From Opisthorchis felineus (taxonomy: Eukaryota > Platyhelminthes > Trematoda > Opisthorchiida > Opisthorchiidae): a DNA stretch of 64,000 bases. The DNA lies in contig SJOL01006496.1 in the NCBI GenBank assembly GCA_004794785.1, positions 249,240-313,239 on the forward strand, given 5' to 3'. Below are positions 27,001 to 39,000 of this stretch, piece after piece (the first letter of the stretch is position 1; every line of letters begins with the position of its first letter). The notes under the pieces are model-generated. The model worked only from the letters and a program-made list of their open reading frames with translations, was not told the origin of the DNA and made no database searches. Position numbers and translations under genes: made by a program.

Positions 27001-30000
27001 ACCATTCTACTAAATCTTTTGTGAAGTATCTTCAGTGGTCTGCTACCATTGCCTTTTTAGACAAATGGATCTTTTTGCTGGCCAGGTAACGAACCAGTAG
27101 AAGATCGCCAGAGTTTGAAAAAACGCAAAACAAATCATAGTTTTTTCATGTGCGCAAGCTTTTGTCTCCAAAGCCCTGTCTTATTGTCATTTAGGGTGGG
27201 GCTAAAGAAAACGTAGTTGGTTGATAAAAATACACCCGACCACACGTTTCATTCACTTGAGAGAATGATGTTAGACCATCAGTTTTTTGAAAAACCCATT
27301 GCTCAACAAGCCGAATCAAAGTAGTACCTTTTTCAGAATTTTCTACAGACTTACAGTGAGGTTCCATGTTATGGATAGTGAATATTCGTTAGCGCTTGGA
27401 CAGTTGAATAATCTACGGGATCATTTTGACCACTTTTACGGCTTATCATAGCTTCATATCCTAAGCTTTCTCTGTCGGCCAAAAGTGAACCTTTCACTTT
27501 CATACGGTCGCTTTGAGAAGTCTAAAAAAATCCTTTGACAAAGATTGGATGAGCAAACGTGGTACTTAAAATGAAATTATCACAAGATAGACAAAAGAAA
27601 CACGTCACTAGCCCGCGGATACCCTCAAAATCCCATGAATAATCTTGGCATAAGCTGATGAAACATCAACGACATTGATTTGGTTGATGATTAGGTCACA
27701 GGTCAGACTTTCAAAAGACCCCAGTGACGGGGACAGTTCGGATGGACAGCACCTTTGTCATAAATTTAAATGTTTATTTGTGTAAATCTCACTTTGACAC
27801 AAGAAGCAGCAACCTTTTTCATTGGCATTGTTTGGGTGCAAGCAAAATATTTTACTAAAATTTAGTTTGGCGCTGGTAACTTCTATCAGAATGGATATCA
27901 GCTAATCAACCAGGTAGTAACTTTTCATAGGTTTCTGTAGTTTTTCTGTCAAAAATCACTGAAGTTTATGGCAAAGAAGCCCTGATACAACTGACAGAAA
28001 AAAGTGGATACCAATAGGCTATAAGCGGAGAGATTAGTTGTTGGAAAGCCACTCTGCGTTTTGAGACTTCTGCCTTCCAAGTTAGACATTTGAGGTTGTG
28101 TGTCACATGCTTCCAAAATAAAACTTTCCTCCTATTTCTGAATAGGTGTGTTTTTCACGAGTGCTTCTGGAATTAAAAAGTTGTGCAGTAGTCATCTCTA
28201 ACTATGTTCAAGTGAACGTGGTAACTTCAATGAGGCACATGTTGCTACGAATGCCTACACTGGGTGTTAAACTCATGGTATGCTTAAATTCATCCACTCC
28301 ATGACCACATTAATCTGCTTAGAAGAATTGATCGTGTTTCTTTGTATTTTAGGGTCAAATGCTGTCGTGTCACGTAATTCACTATTTCTTGCCTCAGGTG
28401 TATATTTCGGAAATGCACATTTATCTGGTCACAGACTATGCACCGGGTGGTCGATTGAGTGACAGAATTTCGCGTAAAGGCCAGCTTTCCGAATTCGAAG
28501 CTTGTCGTATAGTCGAGATTTTGGCCACCACCCTACAGGTGCTTCACGAGAATGGCGTAAGTCACGTGAATTACCGCTTGCCGATTGCCTGCACTCTAGA
28601 AAACTTTGAAGTTTCGATGTCAACGTTGTACTGCTTGTAACGGCTTTTAGGAGTTTTGTATTCATAAATACAGGGAGCGGCAGCGTGTTTTTACTCAGCG
28701 TTTGAAAAGTCAATTTTGTAGTTGAAACCGTGTTTGATAGTTATCCTCAGTGTAACCAGACGGCTATAAGTAGGACATATTAATGCTTTTACGAATAGAC
28801 TGACACAAAGTCTAGTGGTTTCGAAAGACTCTCACTTTCTACTGGGGTGTTAAAGTGACTCGATTTGGATTTAGGCCAACTTAAATCTTGGTCAAAGCTC
28901 CGCTTTCTCATAGATATCGGTTCAACCTGGACCATCTTTCTAGTTCCGCTCAAACAAGTGGGAATTCCTGTAGGGCCGAACGGAAATGTTCTAGTCCAAT
29001 TACGAAAAATACTGGGACATTTGAACATGAAAGTTGTGTGCACCGTGCGATTTAGTCCTCTGCGTTCCGACCACCCTTCGTCTATTAGGCGTCAACGCAT
29101 GACTGGGTTTTTATTGGTATTGGCCGTTCACTTCAATCGGCACACAAGTTGCCACGGAGATTCACTAATTAATCGTCCCAAGTAAATTCTTTTTCCCGAT
29201 ATCCATCCCACACAAACTTAGGCAGGTTTTAAAATCACCGGAATCACTACTGGTTAACCGGTCTCAAAACGCATTTGGTTTGCGACCTAGACAACCTCAG
29301 CACTACTGACGTATCAAATCCATCCGAACAAGGAGGGATCGCCAAATACAAACTATCCCGAATTATGTCAGTCCTCATCGGATTTGAACAACTCTAAGAC
29401 GCTGAAATTAAATCAGTTGGATGGAGAACGTCAGACACTGAAATTTAAAAAAAATGCTTTTAGCTACCGTTGACGGCAGAAGCCCTACTGATCTCAACTT
29501 CTGATTAGTTGCTGATAACATTTTACACAGTTTCGTGTTTAGAAGTTATGTCAGAAGTTAGAAGTTAAAAGAAGTTAGAAGATAAACCAGTGTTTTTTTT
29601 GCTACAACACACGGGAAGCCATAATTTGCAAACTTGGGTAAATTGCTCGTTTCCTTAGATAGACACAGGAGAATTATCTAAAATTATACCACTCCCTAGA
29701 AGGAACTGAGCTGCAATTCAACGAGAGGAATGCTGATCATCTTATCAGCTCCAGCCCATAGCCCAAACAATATATCACGTTGCATTCGTGTATCTGTGTT
29801 CGTTATTGAATCGCTCTCTTTTAAGCTTTTTATTCTTCCTAATCCGTAAGTTTCGCTTAGAAGCTGTCTACAGTTTCGCCTTAACACCCTCAGTATAAGG
29901 CAACATGTCTAGTTGGATAGAGGTCACCGCAAACTATTTCAGCTGCCCAACTCATATGGTGTTGATAACACTTCGGATGGTTTCACCAAGTTCGCCTAAA

Positions 30001-33000
30001 CTATCTGACCTTAAAATATGCGAATCAGTGACAGTGTTCAGTTTCGTAGATTAGAAAAACAAAGAAGCCGGATAAGGTTTGGGTCTTAATTTGAACTGTG
30101 GATCACATGGATCATGGAACACAAAAGAATCGCATTTCGGTAAGGGACATTTCCGTAAATGATCTGGGTGAAATGTACACTTAGCCTCTGAGGGTGTGAA
30201 CCTTATCATTATAAGAAGAATGAGCTGGGAACACTCGGAAAAGATTGGCTAATGGAAGCATATGGCCTTGGTTTGAAGTAATCAGGTGGGCAAATGCGTT
30301 GATCATTTCTGTTACTGATTACAGTACGGGCCAACCGAAATCTAACAACTGAAAAATTGGAATTAGTTTGTTTGAGTTTGGTCAACTAAGTCAGAATTGT
30401 CTAAAAGAACTTGGTAGTTGTACTTTTGATCTAAAAATCGTCCATTATCATGACTGACTAGAAATCTAGCAAACCATAAGCTAGGAACTCAACCCATAGC
30501 CCTGCGGACCTCAGGCAGAGATCGCTCAAAATGATCTATCCCCTCTAATCTCATTTGATGGAAATGGACCATGATGGAACTTCTAGTATGGCTAATGATT
30601 TTGGACTCAACTACACCATCCATATGTATATTGCGTTAAAATTTCAAATTTCCAGCTGATGTTTACCAAGTTTCCCGTTGATATTAGGACTTACTCTGAT
30701 AAAAACTCAAATATACACCAGTACTCACTGTTTTCAGAAAAATCATCAGCCAAACAACACACGTTTCAACACCTCCAGAAACGGCTCACTATCACTTCCA
30801 CCGCGCAGGCCCATTAGTTGTTGATCAGGTGGGAGTTGATCTGTTCGACAAGCTTAGCAATGGGCTTGAAAACGTTCCTCATCATGCGAAGAGACACTTA
30901 GTGCAGTGAGTAATTCCCTCACGTTTATACGGTTACTGAAGTGTATTTAGTACCTATAACGTAGATGCTTGTTTAGAGGTTGTTCAGCAAGTAATATTGT
31001 TTGCATTGTGTCGTGGTCTGAGTAACTTATTTCCTGTTGGATTGTTGAGTACCTTTATTTCAGTAGATCTATTATTTTCTCCTGATCGGTCCATTTTGTC
31101 ATCTTTGTATTTTGCATTCCGGCCAGTTTTTTTGTCCTCTAAGTGGTCGGTAGAACATCATCTACCTTTAGTGGTTTTATTTCTTTGACTCAGTTAATCT
31201 GTTTGTCATTTTTGTTGTGCTGAGGCAAGTTGTGTTGACGAGTTTTTACTGCCGAATGAAACTTCTGTTTGTTGTAGTGAATTACTGATTCGTCCTCGGT
31301 GAACCGATCAAATGCCACCTGATCAATAGCCAATAAAGCTCACCTAAGCTACCACTATTTAGACACATTGCCAATTGTGCGGGCTTCTCAAATTGAGCAC
31401 AATCTAGTTAGGGGTCTTCGAGACCGGCTCATTTTCAATCCTGTATCTGTTTATAATGTTATCTTTTTACTGACAAAACGGTTAACGCTTGCATTGGACT
31501 TTTGATTATAGATACATGACAACTGAAATAACTCCGAAATGCATTAACTCTTCGCGCTTGATCGCGCCTGCATTCAGCTGTTGTCATTGAATATCATCTG
31601 AACATCCTAAAGGTGCTTTATCGTGAGTGTAAAATCCTTCAACCAAACTTGTATTTTGGTAGATAGTTTGATAGTTTTGTCCTCATGACAGCATTATTAA
31701 GATAAAAGTTCCCAGAAACAAAGCTAAAACAATTGGTCTTCACTTTGCGCATGCACGTATCTGTAAAGTATGTGCTGCAGGGATATACCACAGTCAAGTT
31801 AATATATGGGTGGGATGCATTTGTAAGTCAAATCAATACACATTCATTTGAGGTCAGAATTGACAATATATTGGGTTTGGTAATTTCAGTGCATTCAAGA
31901 ATTGGTAAACGTGTCAGTGTTGTCCCAGCAGTCGTCCTGTCTTGGCGCAGTCATACCGGTTTCTTCAACATATCGGGAATCTAGTTAATAACCTTGGTCA
32001 TTTTACTCTTACTGGGTTGTCCATGCTGTGAACAAGCCAGTTGAAGCCCAGGATTGAGGATTTCAAAGGGTTAGGAAATGCTAATTCTAGTACGGCAGGC
32101 GTGCGCCCCTATGGAAGTGGTGAAGCGCCAACCTTTCATGTTTCACCTCTGGGGCCTAAATCCATGAGCGACGCACCTCACACAACATAAGCTACCAGGA
32201 TTTTGCTATGGCCTGCACACATTCGTTCTAGTTGTGGTGAATTCGCCCAAAAGGATTTCACGAATTCTCGAATCCAAACTTGCTACCATAGTTTGATTTT
32301 AATGTGTGTTCATTTGCCTTGCACAAATGTATTATATATCCTAATAATCCAACGCAAATCCAGGTCCAACTCAGTTTCTGGAATGAAAAATAAACTGAAA
32401 ACTAAATGCAGCAAGTTGGTCCTAAATTTGAGAAAAAAATCTGTCCGGCATCTAAAGGCGTCTAAGCGTGCTTCCATTAGTTATGAATGTTACGCTGTGA
32501 TACAGCGTACCAATATGTGGTAAGAACTTTCACTTGCATATCAACTGGATTTTCACGGGAGACCCTATTGAATCTCTTGTTTGTGAGATTCTCCAACTGA
32601 ATGTGCTGCATCAAGGCAGCCTCACGTTTCATTTCAACTTTTGTGCTTTGGTTCGGATAGCTCAGTTATCAACTTCGTTGACTTTTGTTTCGATGGCCAG
32701 AGTTCGAATCCCTGTCCTGAAAATTATGGCTTCACATCATCTCACCAGTGAAAAAAACACTTCATTCAACTGCAAATCGGTTACTTTGGTGATCAGCTTT
32801 ATTTGGATGATCATAAGAAAACTTAAACTTTGAGAAAACTAATGACTCATAGTGAATTTTGGTGATCCAAAACAGTACAAGAATATTTTTGTACTAACTA
32901 CATTCTGTGCAATAGGTACCAAACGCCAATTACTTTGAATCTCTCCGTTCCTCCGATGCTTTTTTGATGCTTTTTGAGTTGACTTTGCGGCAATCCGCAA

Positions 33001-36000
33001 TACACTTTGGTTTATTATTCCTACAACATTATTTGCTGCCCCACTATTTTCTACTGCCTTAACTCAATTTAAAATAACGATTAATTTACAGGAATCCTCA
33101 TCGTTGCGTCTGCAGTTAGCTTTTAGTTCATCATTCATGCGTCTTTGATGAGGCTACCATAACCGCCCCCCCAGGAATGCAGTGGTGTTTCTTTCCCTCG
33201 TGAGGTGAATTATCCAAGCAGTTCAATTTGGGACTAATGAGATTGCCCCATAACCCACATTCTCATGTCAGTTTACAGTAAAGAATCATGAAATTAGCTG
33301 GTCAATGTAAGGAAGAAATTAAAAATACTTCACTCTAGTCAGGCAGGTAAATGTTAGTTATATCTGTTAAAGTCGTAGAATTGGACTCTGTGGCAATTAG
33401 ATTAGAGCTGACTCCAAGCAAACTAACTTCTATTGTTTTTCAGGGGTGCACAAATGTGTCACGATTAGATGGGTGGATTTGCATGGAGGTGCATATTTAC
33501 ATGAGCTCAGTAACACGTGTAAGATAGTTTACAGCATGGAAGCAGTCCAAAAATTCGTCGTATGTAAATCTAGTCAAGTATTTGACTGATTTCTGTCTGA
33601 AACCTGAACGTCGATTACCCAGAAGCAGTCAACGCTTCTGATTAAAGGAACTCAGGTTGATCCTAAAATATAAATCATGGGTTGACTCCCATACTTTCTC
33701 CCCAGGGTTTACCGTGATCCATTTTCAGGTCATTCGTGCACAGCGCGATCGTCCTGATCTCTCGTGAAGGTGTTTTCTAGAGGTGAGTGACGCAAAACGA
33801 ACCATGGAGATCTACTATCCGTCCCTGAAGAAGGGATATATTCAAAAATGTGCAAAAGCGGATGTTAATCTTGAAACATTATGAAATTTACTATCGGGTT
33901 TTCAAACTTCCAGTGAACCGGCATGATTAGATTGACAGTTGCTTCAATGTAGGTCTGATCTAGTCAATGCATAATGCTTTTTTGCTGAGCAAATCCAAAA
34001 CGATACTGCAGTTTACTTGATTCTCGTCATCATCGGTTTATTACCGGCAAAGTCAAATGGGTTGACGTCAGTCTGTCAGTCATTTTTCGGACCTTTCGAA
34101 TACCTCTGACGTAAAGCAAAATATTAGCATATTCCATTGACGTGGCTATTTGTGGGCCACCAAAATGACGAACAGGTCATTAAGGAGTCTTGGTATACTT
34201 TTGTGTTTAAATCAGCGCTACTGAACAACCAATAAGTAGACGAATATTCTGATAATGCTGACGGCTCGTATAACTGGTCATCCATAGTAACGTTTTTCAT
34301 AAAGGTCGTTCACGGAAACCTGAACGCATCCAGCGTAGTTTATTCTGGTCTGGACCAACATCCAAGTTCCCTGTTGATCACAGACTTCGCGATGGTCCAA
34401 TTCCGGAAGGATTCTAGCGGTGAAATGCACGGAAATTCTGCAGGCCAGGTAAGTCAATTTTGCTGTCAGGGCTGATTGGATTGTCGGATTTTTCCATCTT
34501 CTGCGTTGCACTGATTGAAGTGGGAGTTTTCCAACGAATTATACCACACATTGTATCTACTTGCGTCATTTGCCTGCAGTATTTTCAACTTTATCCGTTT
34601 ATTCGGTCACGTGACAATTTGTGCGGTTTTCCGATGTGTTGACTTTGCTTATTCAGCTATTGTTTAACTTGCCCTTCCATTTCATATCACATGTCGGCCA
34701 ACATCAAGTACAAGTGTCCCAGTACTAAAAAAGTTAAAAAAATTGATTAGAACAGATTTTAACAAAAGAGCTGATGTGTAGGTCTTCACACAGTGAATAC
34801 ACACTTAGGTTCAAACAAACCACGAAGTAATTTTACCGTAAAAACAGCAAAAGATACGCGGGGCTCATTCTCTGATATGTAAACGCGTGTCTTTACGGAG
34901 ACGAAAAATTTAGGGAAGATATTGTCTGCTCGATATAGGTTTACGTGTACCAGGTGCATCTTGTCAGTCCAGCCTGTTCTAAGCCGCTTGTTAACACTAA
35001 ACCAGACCTCGTTATCTCACATTTTCGGTAGAGTTACGTTGACTTATGGATGACTTCGTCAAAAACAGCTTATAGGCAGCTTCGTTAATCCAAAAGGAAT
35101 ATTCTTCTGTTGTGCCCTTCTCTTGGATAACCCCTAGAAAGCAACCAGTCTATCCACACTAGATAACTCATTTTAAAATGCGATAAACAGCTACTGGATA
35201 CGAGGAGCCAACCAGACCCTGGCTCAATCCAGTTTTCCCTTATTACTGCTTGGTGAACTGATATTCCGTAGATATGTTTTAATGTGTTGCGACAAAAGAA
35301 TCAACAGCCATGCTGAACGAATCCAAACACCATATATTTACTAAAAACGCAAACCTCCAGCTAAAATATGTTTCTACCTCTGTAGGATCCACATTTCAAT
35401 GCTCCAGGGGCTGCTGATGACATGTGGGGCCTGGGACTAATTCTACTGGACATGCTTTTGGGTCGAGCCTCGCATGCGCACGGAATCTTTGCATCCACAC
35501 AAGTTGATGTGAACATTTCGACTGACCTCAAGCTCAGCCCGCGATTTCAAAGTCTATCTGTCTCAGCTCAAGTATGTAGCGAGTTTTTCACTTTTTCCCG
35601 CTTCCAGAGCCAGATCATTATGTCCGTACTTTTTGCGGCAGCGGTCGATTCTAATGATGCACATACAACGCTTGAACATTGCTCACTCCCTAATTAGCAG
35701 TATGAGTTACTTACATTTAGACATGACACAACTGATTTCTTGGTTACTCCTTTTGACACCCATGATACATTACTGAGGGTATTTCTGGGATGGTGATTTC
35801 TGAGAGGGACAGTCCATGCGAATTTGAATCCTCACGTTTCCGAGCGTAGTACCGTAAGAACATTTGAAACGGTCACAATATACGGTTCTGTAATCACACC
35901 CCAAAAGCTCATAAGCACGGAATGGTATGCGGTTTATTCTACAGGGTAAGGATGCAGCCATGGCAAACTAGAGCAAAAATAGAAATGTTTAAAAAAAGCC

Positions 36001-39000
36001 GCGCTAAAGAACCGTTGTTCAGAGCGTTTCACTGAAATTCACATTTAAGTTGGAGGACAAACAACCCTGATCCATTTAGCGAGTCTTCAGCTCAGAGACA
36101 ACTATGCAAACTTAAGCTAATTTCTGGTTTAGAACTTGTTGTACATTATCTCAGCCATGTCTGCTACATACCACCAAAGGATTTGCTCTGCATAGACCTG
36201 AACCTAGGCGGTCTGAACTATCTGCCTCTTAGGCAGTCCGTGAGCTCTCCTGGAGCTGCGGAAACGCTTAGATCGACAGGACCAAACAAAAAGCTAGCCA
36301 GTCCTGCAGCAAAACACACTCTGAACTGTGCGATCCACATGTTGTCAGGAATAACATGAAGTCAGAAGTTAAATCACAATACTGCGTCCTCAATTGTCAG
36401 ACATCTATTAGATGCTAACCATCTGACTACCCTGGTCAACTCATTACAATTTTTGTGCAAAAGAAAGCGAAAAACAAAACCTTGCTGATCAAGTCAACGC
36501 AGCTCTGATTAAGTGTACAAAAGCGGCTGGAGCAGACGATTTGTTCACCCTGACGCTGATCAGATTACTTACGGAAATCAACTAATCAGCACCTGTTTAA
36601 CATTGTTTCTACTCTTTCCCTATATGCCTCGTCAATGCCACGCCTCCGCAACTATATCTCCTGTCAATTTCAGGAGAATAATTCCACTGCGTTGTGGGGA
36701 ATCCTGAGATTTTAATCGAGATTTTATTTGCCCTTTATCCTTCGGCTTCACTTGCTTTCCCACAAACGTCTGAAATACCTGCTATATTTGCTACATATCC
36801 TCGTCTATACATGCTAAATGCCAGTTAGTAAATATGTGAGCATGTGTCAATGGCGTCAACCCAAAACTCACCTTACGTCCATATATCCGGTGATATCCAC
36901 TCCCTTTTTATGGGTTGTATTACAAACTTGGCCTCAATACTCCCTTTGGTCGTTCTTTTCGCTGCAGTTTTGTTGCGGACGTCTTGTTACGGAGCGGGAT
37001 TTCTTCAGCGCAATGATGACATCGTCCCATCTAATATCGAAGCGTTTGCAGCCAAATCCGTTTCATCCTCTTATCATTTCTCAAGTATTCCCCATTAAAA
37101 TATATTCAAAACCTCCCAATCTAACAACACGGCTGGCTGTTCCATGCAACATATAACCTCCCTTTTCAATACCCCCTTCTCCTTGTCTGCCTTTTAAAAT
37201 CTATCTTGGACAACCGCTCTCACGTGGCTGTAGTTATAACCAAACCCAGGATACACAAAAAATCTCCATAAGCCATCCAACAGAAATTATAGGCTGGATT
37301 ATTTAGCACAGCATGCAAATTCAATAAGCATTAAGAATAAGAAACGTTTTAGCAAGAGGCTACCTGGTTGCCATTGGATTTCGGAACTATCTTCATCAAG
37401 TACAGCTCTTTTATTTGAAACTTGAACCGATGAAATGGATAGAGGAATAGTTTGAAGCAGTCATGTATACAGCTGCAGTCTTATGTTGATCTCTGCAGGC
37501 ATTAGGTTTCTGAGTTTCTCGCACATGATATACCGTAATTCAAACATTCTCCTAGTTTTTCAAAGTAACCTTGCGCGTGGGTAGATGAAACCACGGTTCT
37601 TCTTCCTGCTCTCTATTGTTCACAATATCCTATTTCCCCAGAGTCCCGGCCTAGCAAATAAAAAATATCTTTGATGATTGCTGAACACGGTTGACTTTAG
37701 TCTTGTTTCACGGAATTATTTTTCCCCACACCTTCAAAGGCTTGTGAACTCAAATAATACGGTGTATTTTTGTGTCTTCTTGTTCATCCATATATGCAAA
37801 ACTTAGCAAAAAACTCGTTCCAATCTTGGAATGGCGATTCAGTTTGCGAAACATTTTTTCGTGTAGGCATACACATCAATAGCAGACGCACCGCAAGCTT
37901 CTTATTCATATTTCAAAGCAACACAATTGCAAATGTTACTCGACTTTGGTGGCAAACCACTGGGCTGTGAAAACACAGTAACCGGTCATTCTAGACCAAT
38001 CAGGTTCCTGTTACCAGTGGTACAGTCGGCATATCCATAATGCCGGCTCTTGGTCATACTATCAAACTGGTAGTGGTTAATCCAAGGTAAACTGGAAGCT
38101 TATTTACACAGTGCAGCAATTTATATCAGTTCAATCAGTAGTTATAGATGTGCTGATGGAGTTTTCAAAAGAATTATTCTCCTTTATGCAGCATCCATTG
38201 CCCTACAAGCTGGTGTTACTTTTCACGGTGAGAAGGACAAAGGATAAAAAAATGGTGATACAAGTAGCAAGTTGTCGAAACGTTTTCATCATACATTTTA
38301 AGAGTGTTACACATCACTTGACTTGTTCTGCTGTCATGGAGAAATTATTCTGGTTGGTATACATTAGAAAGGGAATCACTAGACTCGGGTTTTTCTCTCA
38401 TAGGAGTTCATAAGCAGTACATACCACTGGCAGCGCTGAGACCTAACCCCGTTATCTAACTTGTTATGGGAGCAAGTTACACTACCTAGCTGACACAGGT
38501 AAATTGTCACACGATCAACGTAACGTGCTTATGTTGTTGCGATGTTATAGAATTATTAAACGACTTGCTCGACAACCCTGTAGCTGTTCTGGTTTTCTTC
38601 AATCAGTTGTGTCCAGCAAGTTTGACGCTGCGTGACGCTACCTCACTTGGAAGTCCTAAATAGCGGATCTCTCGGTGGACAAAACCAGAACCTTTGGCCA
38701 ATCGACTTTCGAGGTTCTGGGCAAACCACTCTCGCCACTGGCACTTTGACAGGTTTGCGTGATCAGATGTGGTAACTAGGTGCTTCCATTAAGCGCTTTT
38801 GAGGCACAAGTCCAGGATTCTAACCCGCCATAAACAATTGTATTCACTTCTGACGAGAGGAGAGAGCTGGTCCGCTGCTGCCATCATTTTGATAATACTA
38901 ACTAGAATGATTGCATCAAGGCAACGGGTAAAGCTTCAATCAAGAAAGATGTGGATACAATTATCACACTTCAATCTTTGCAGCATATATATTAATCCAA

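Larger units (their letters stand above)
28557..34304 (+). other. RSK intron (5.7 kb) with an exon-like segment, a short repeat and a tRNA-like sequence
   Basis: Bounded by GTAAGT and TTCATAAAG. It contains an irregular AGAAGTTA repeat at 29540-29583, an exon-like segment at 30738-30905 and a tRNA-like sequence at 32650-32722. A small tandem of GATGCTTTTT lies near 32956-32978. The remainder is unremarkable. Confidence 0.75.

Noticed and set aside
36818..37156. 112-codon plus-strand open frame in an RSK intron
   Set aside because: Pyrimidine-rich DNA open in two registers, no motif, no exon borders.
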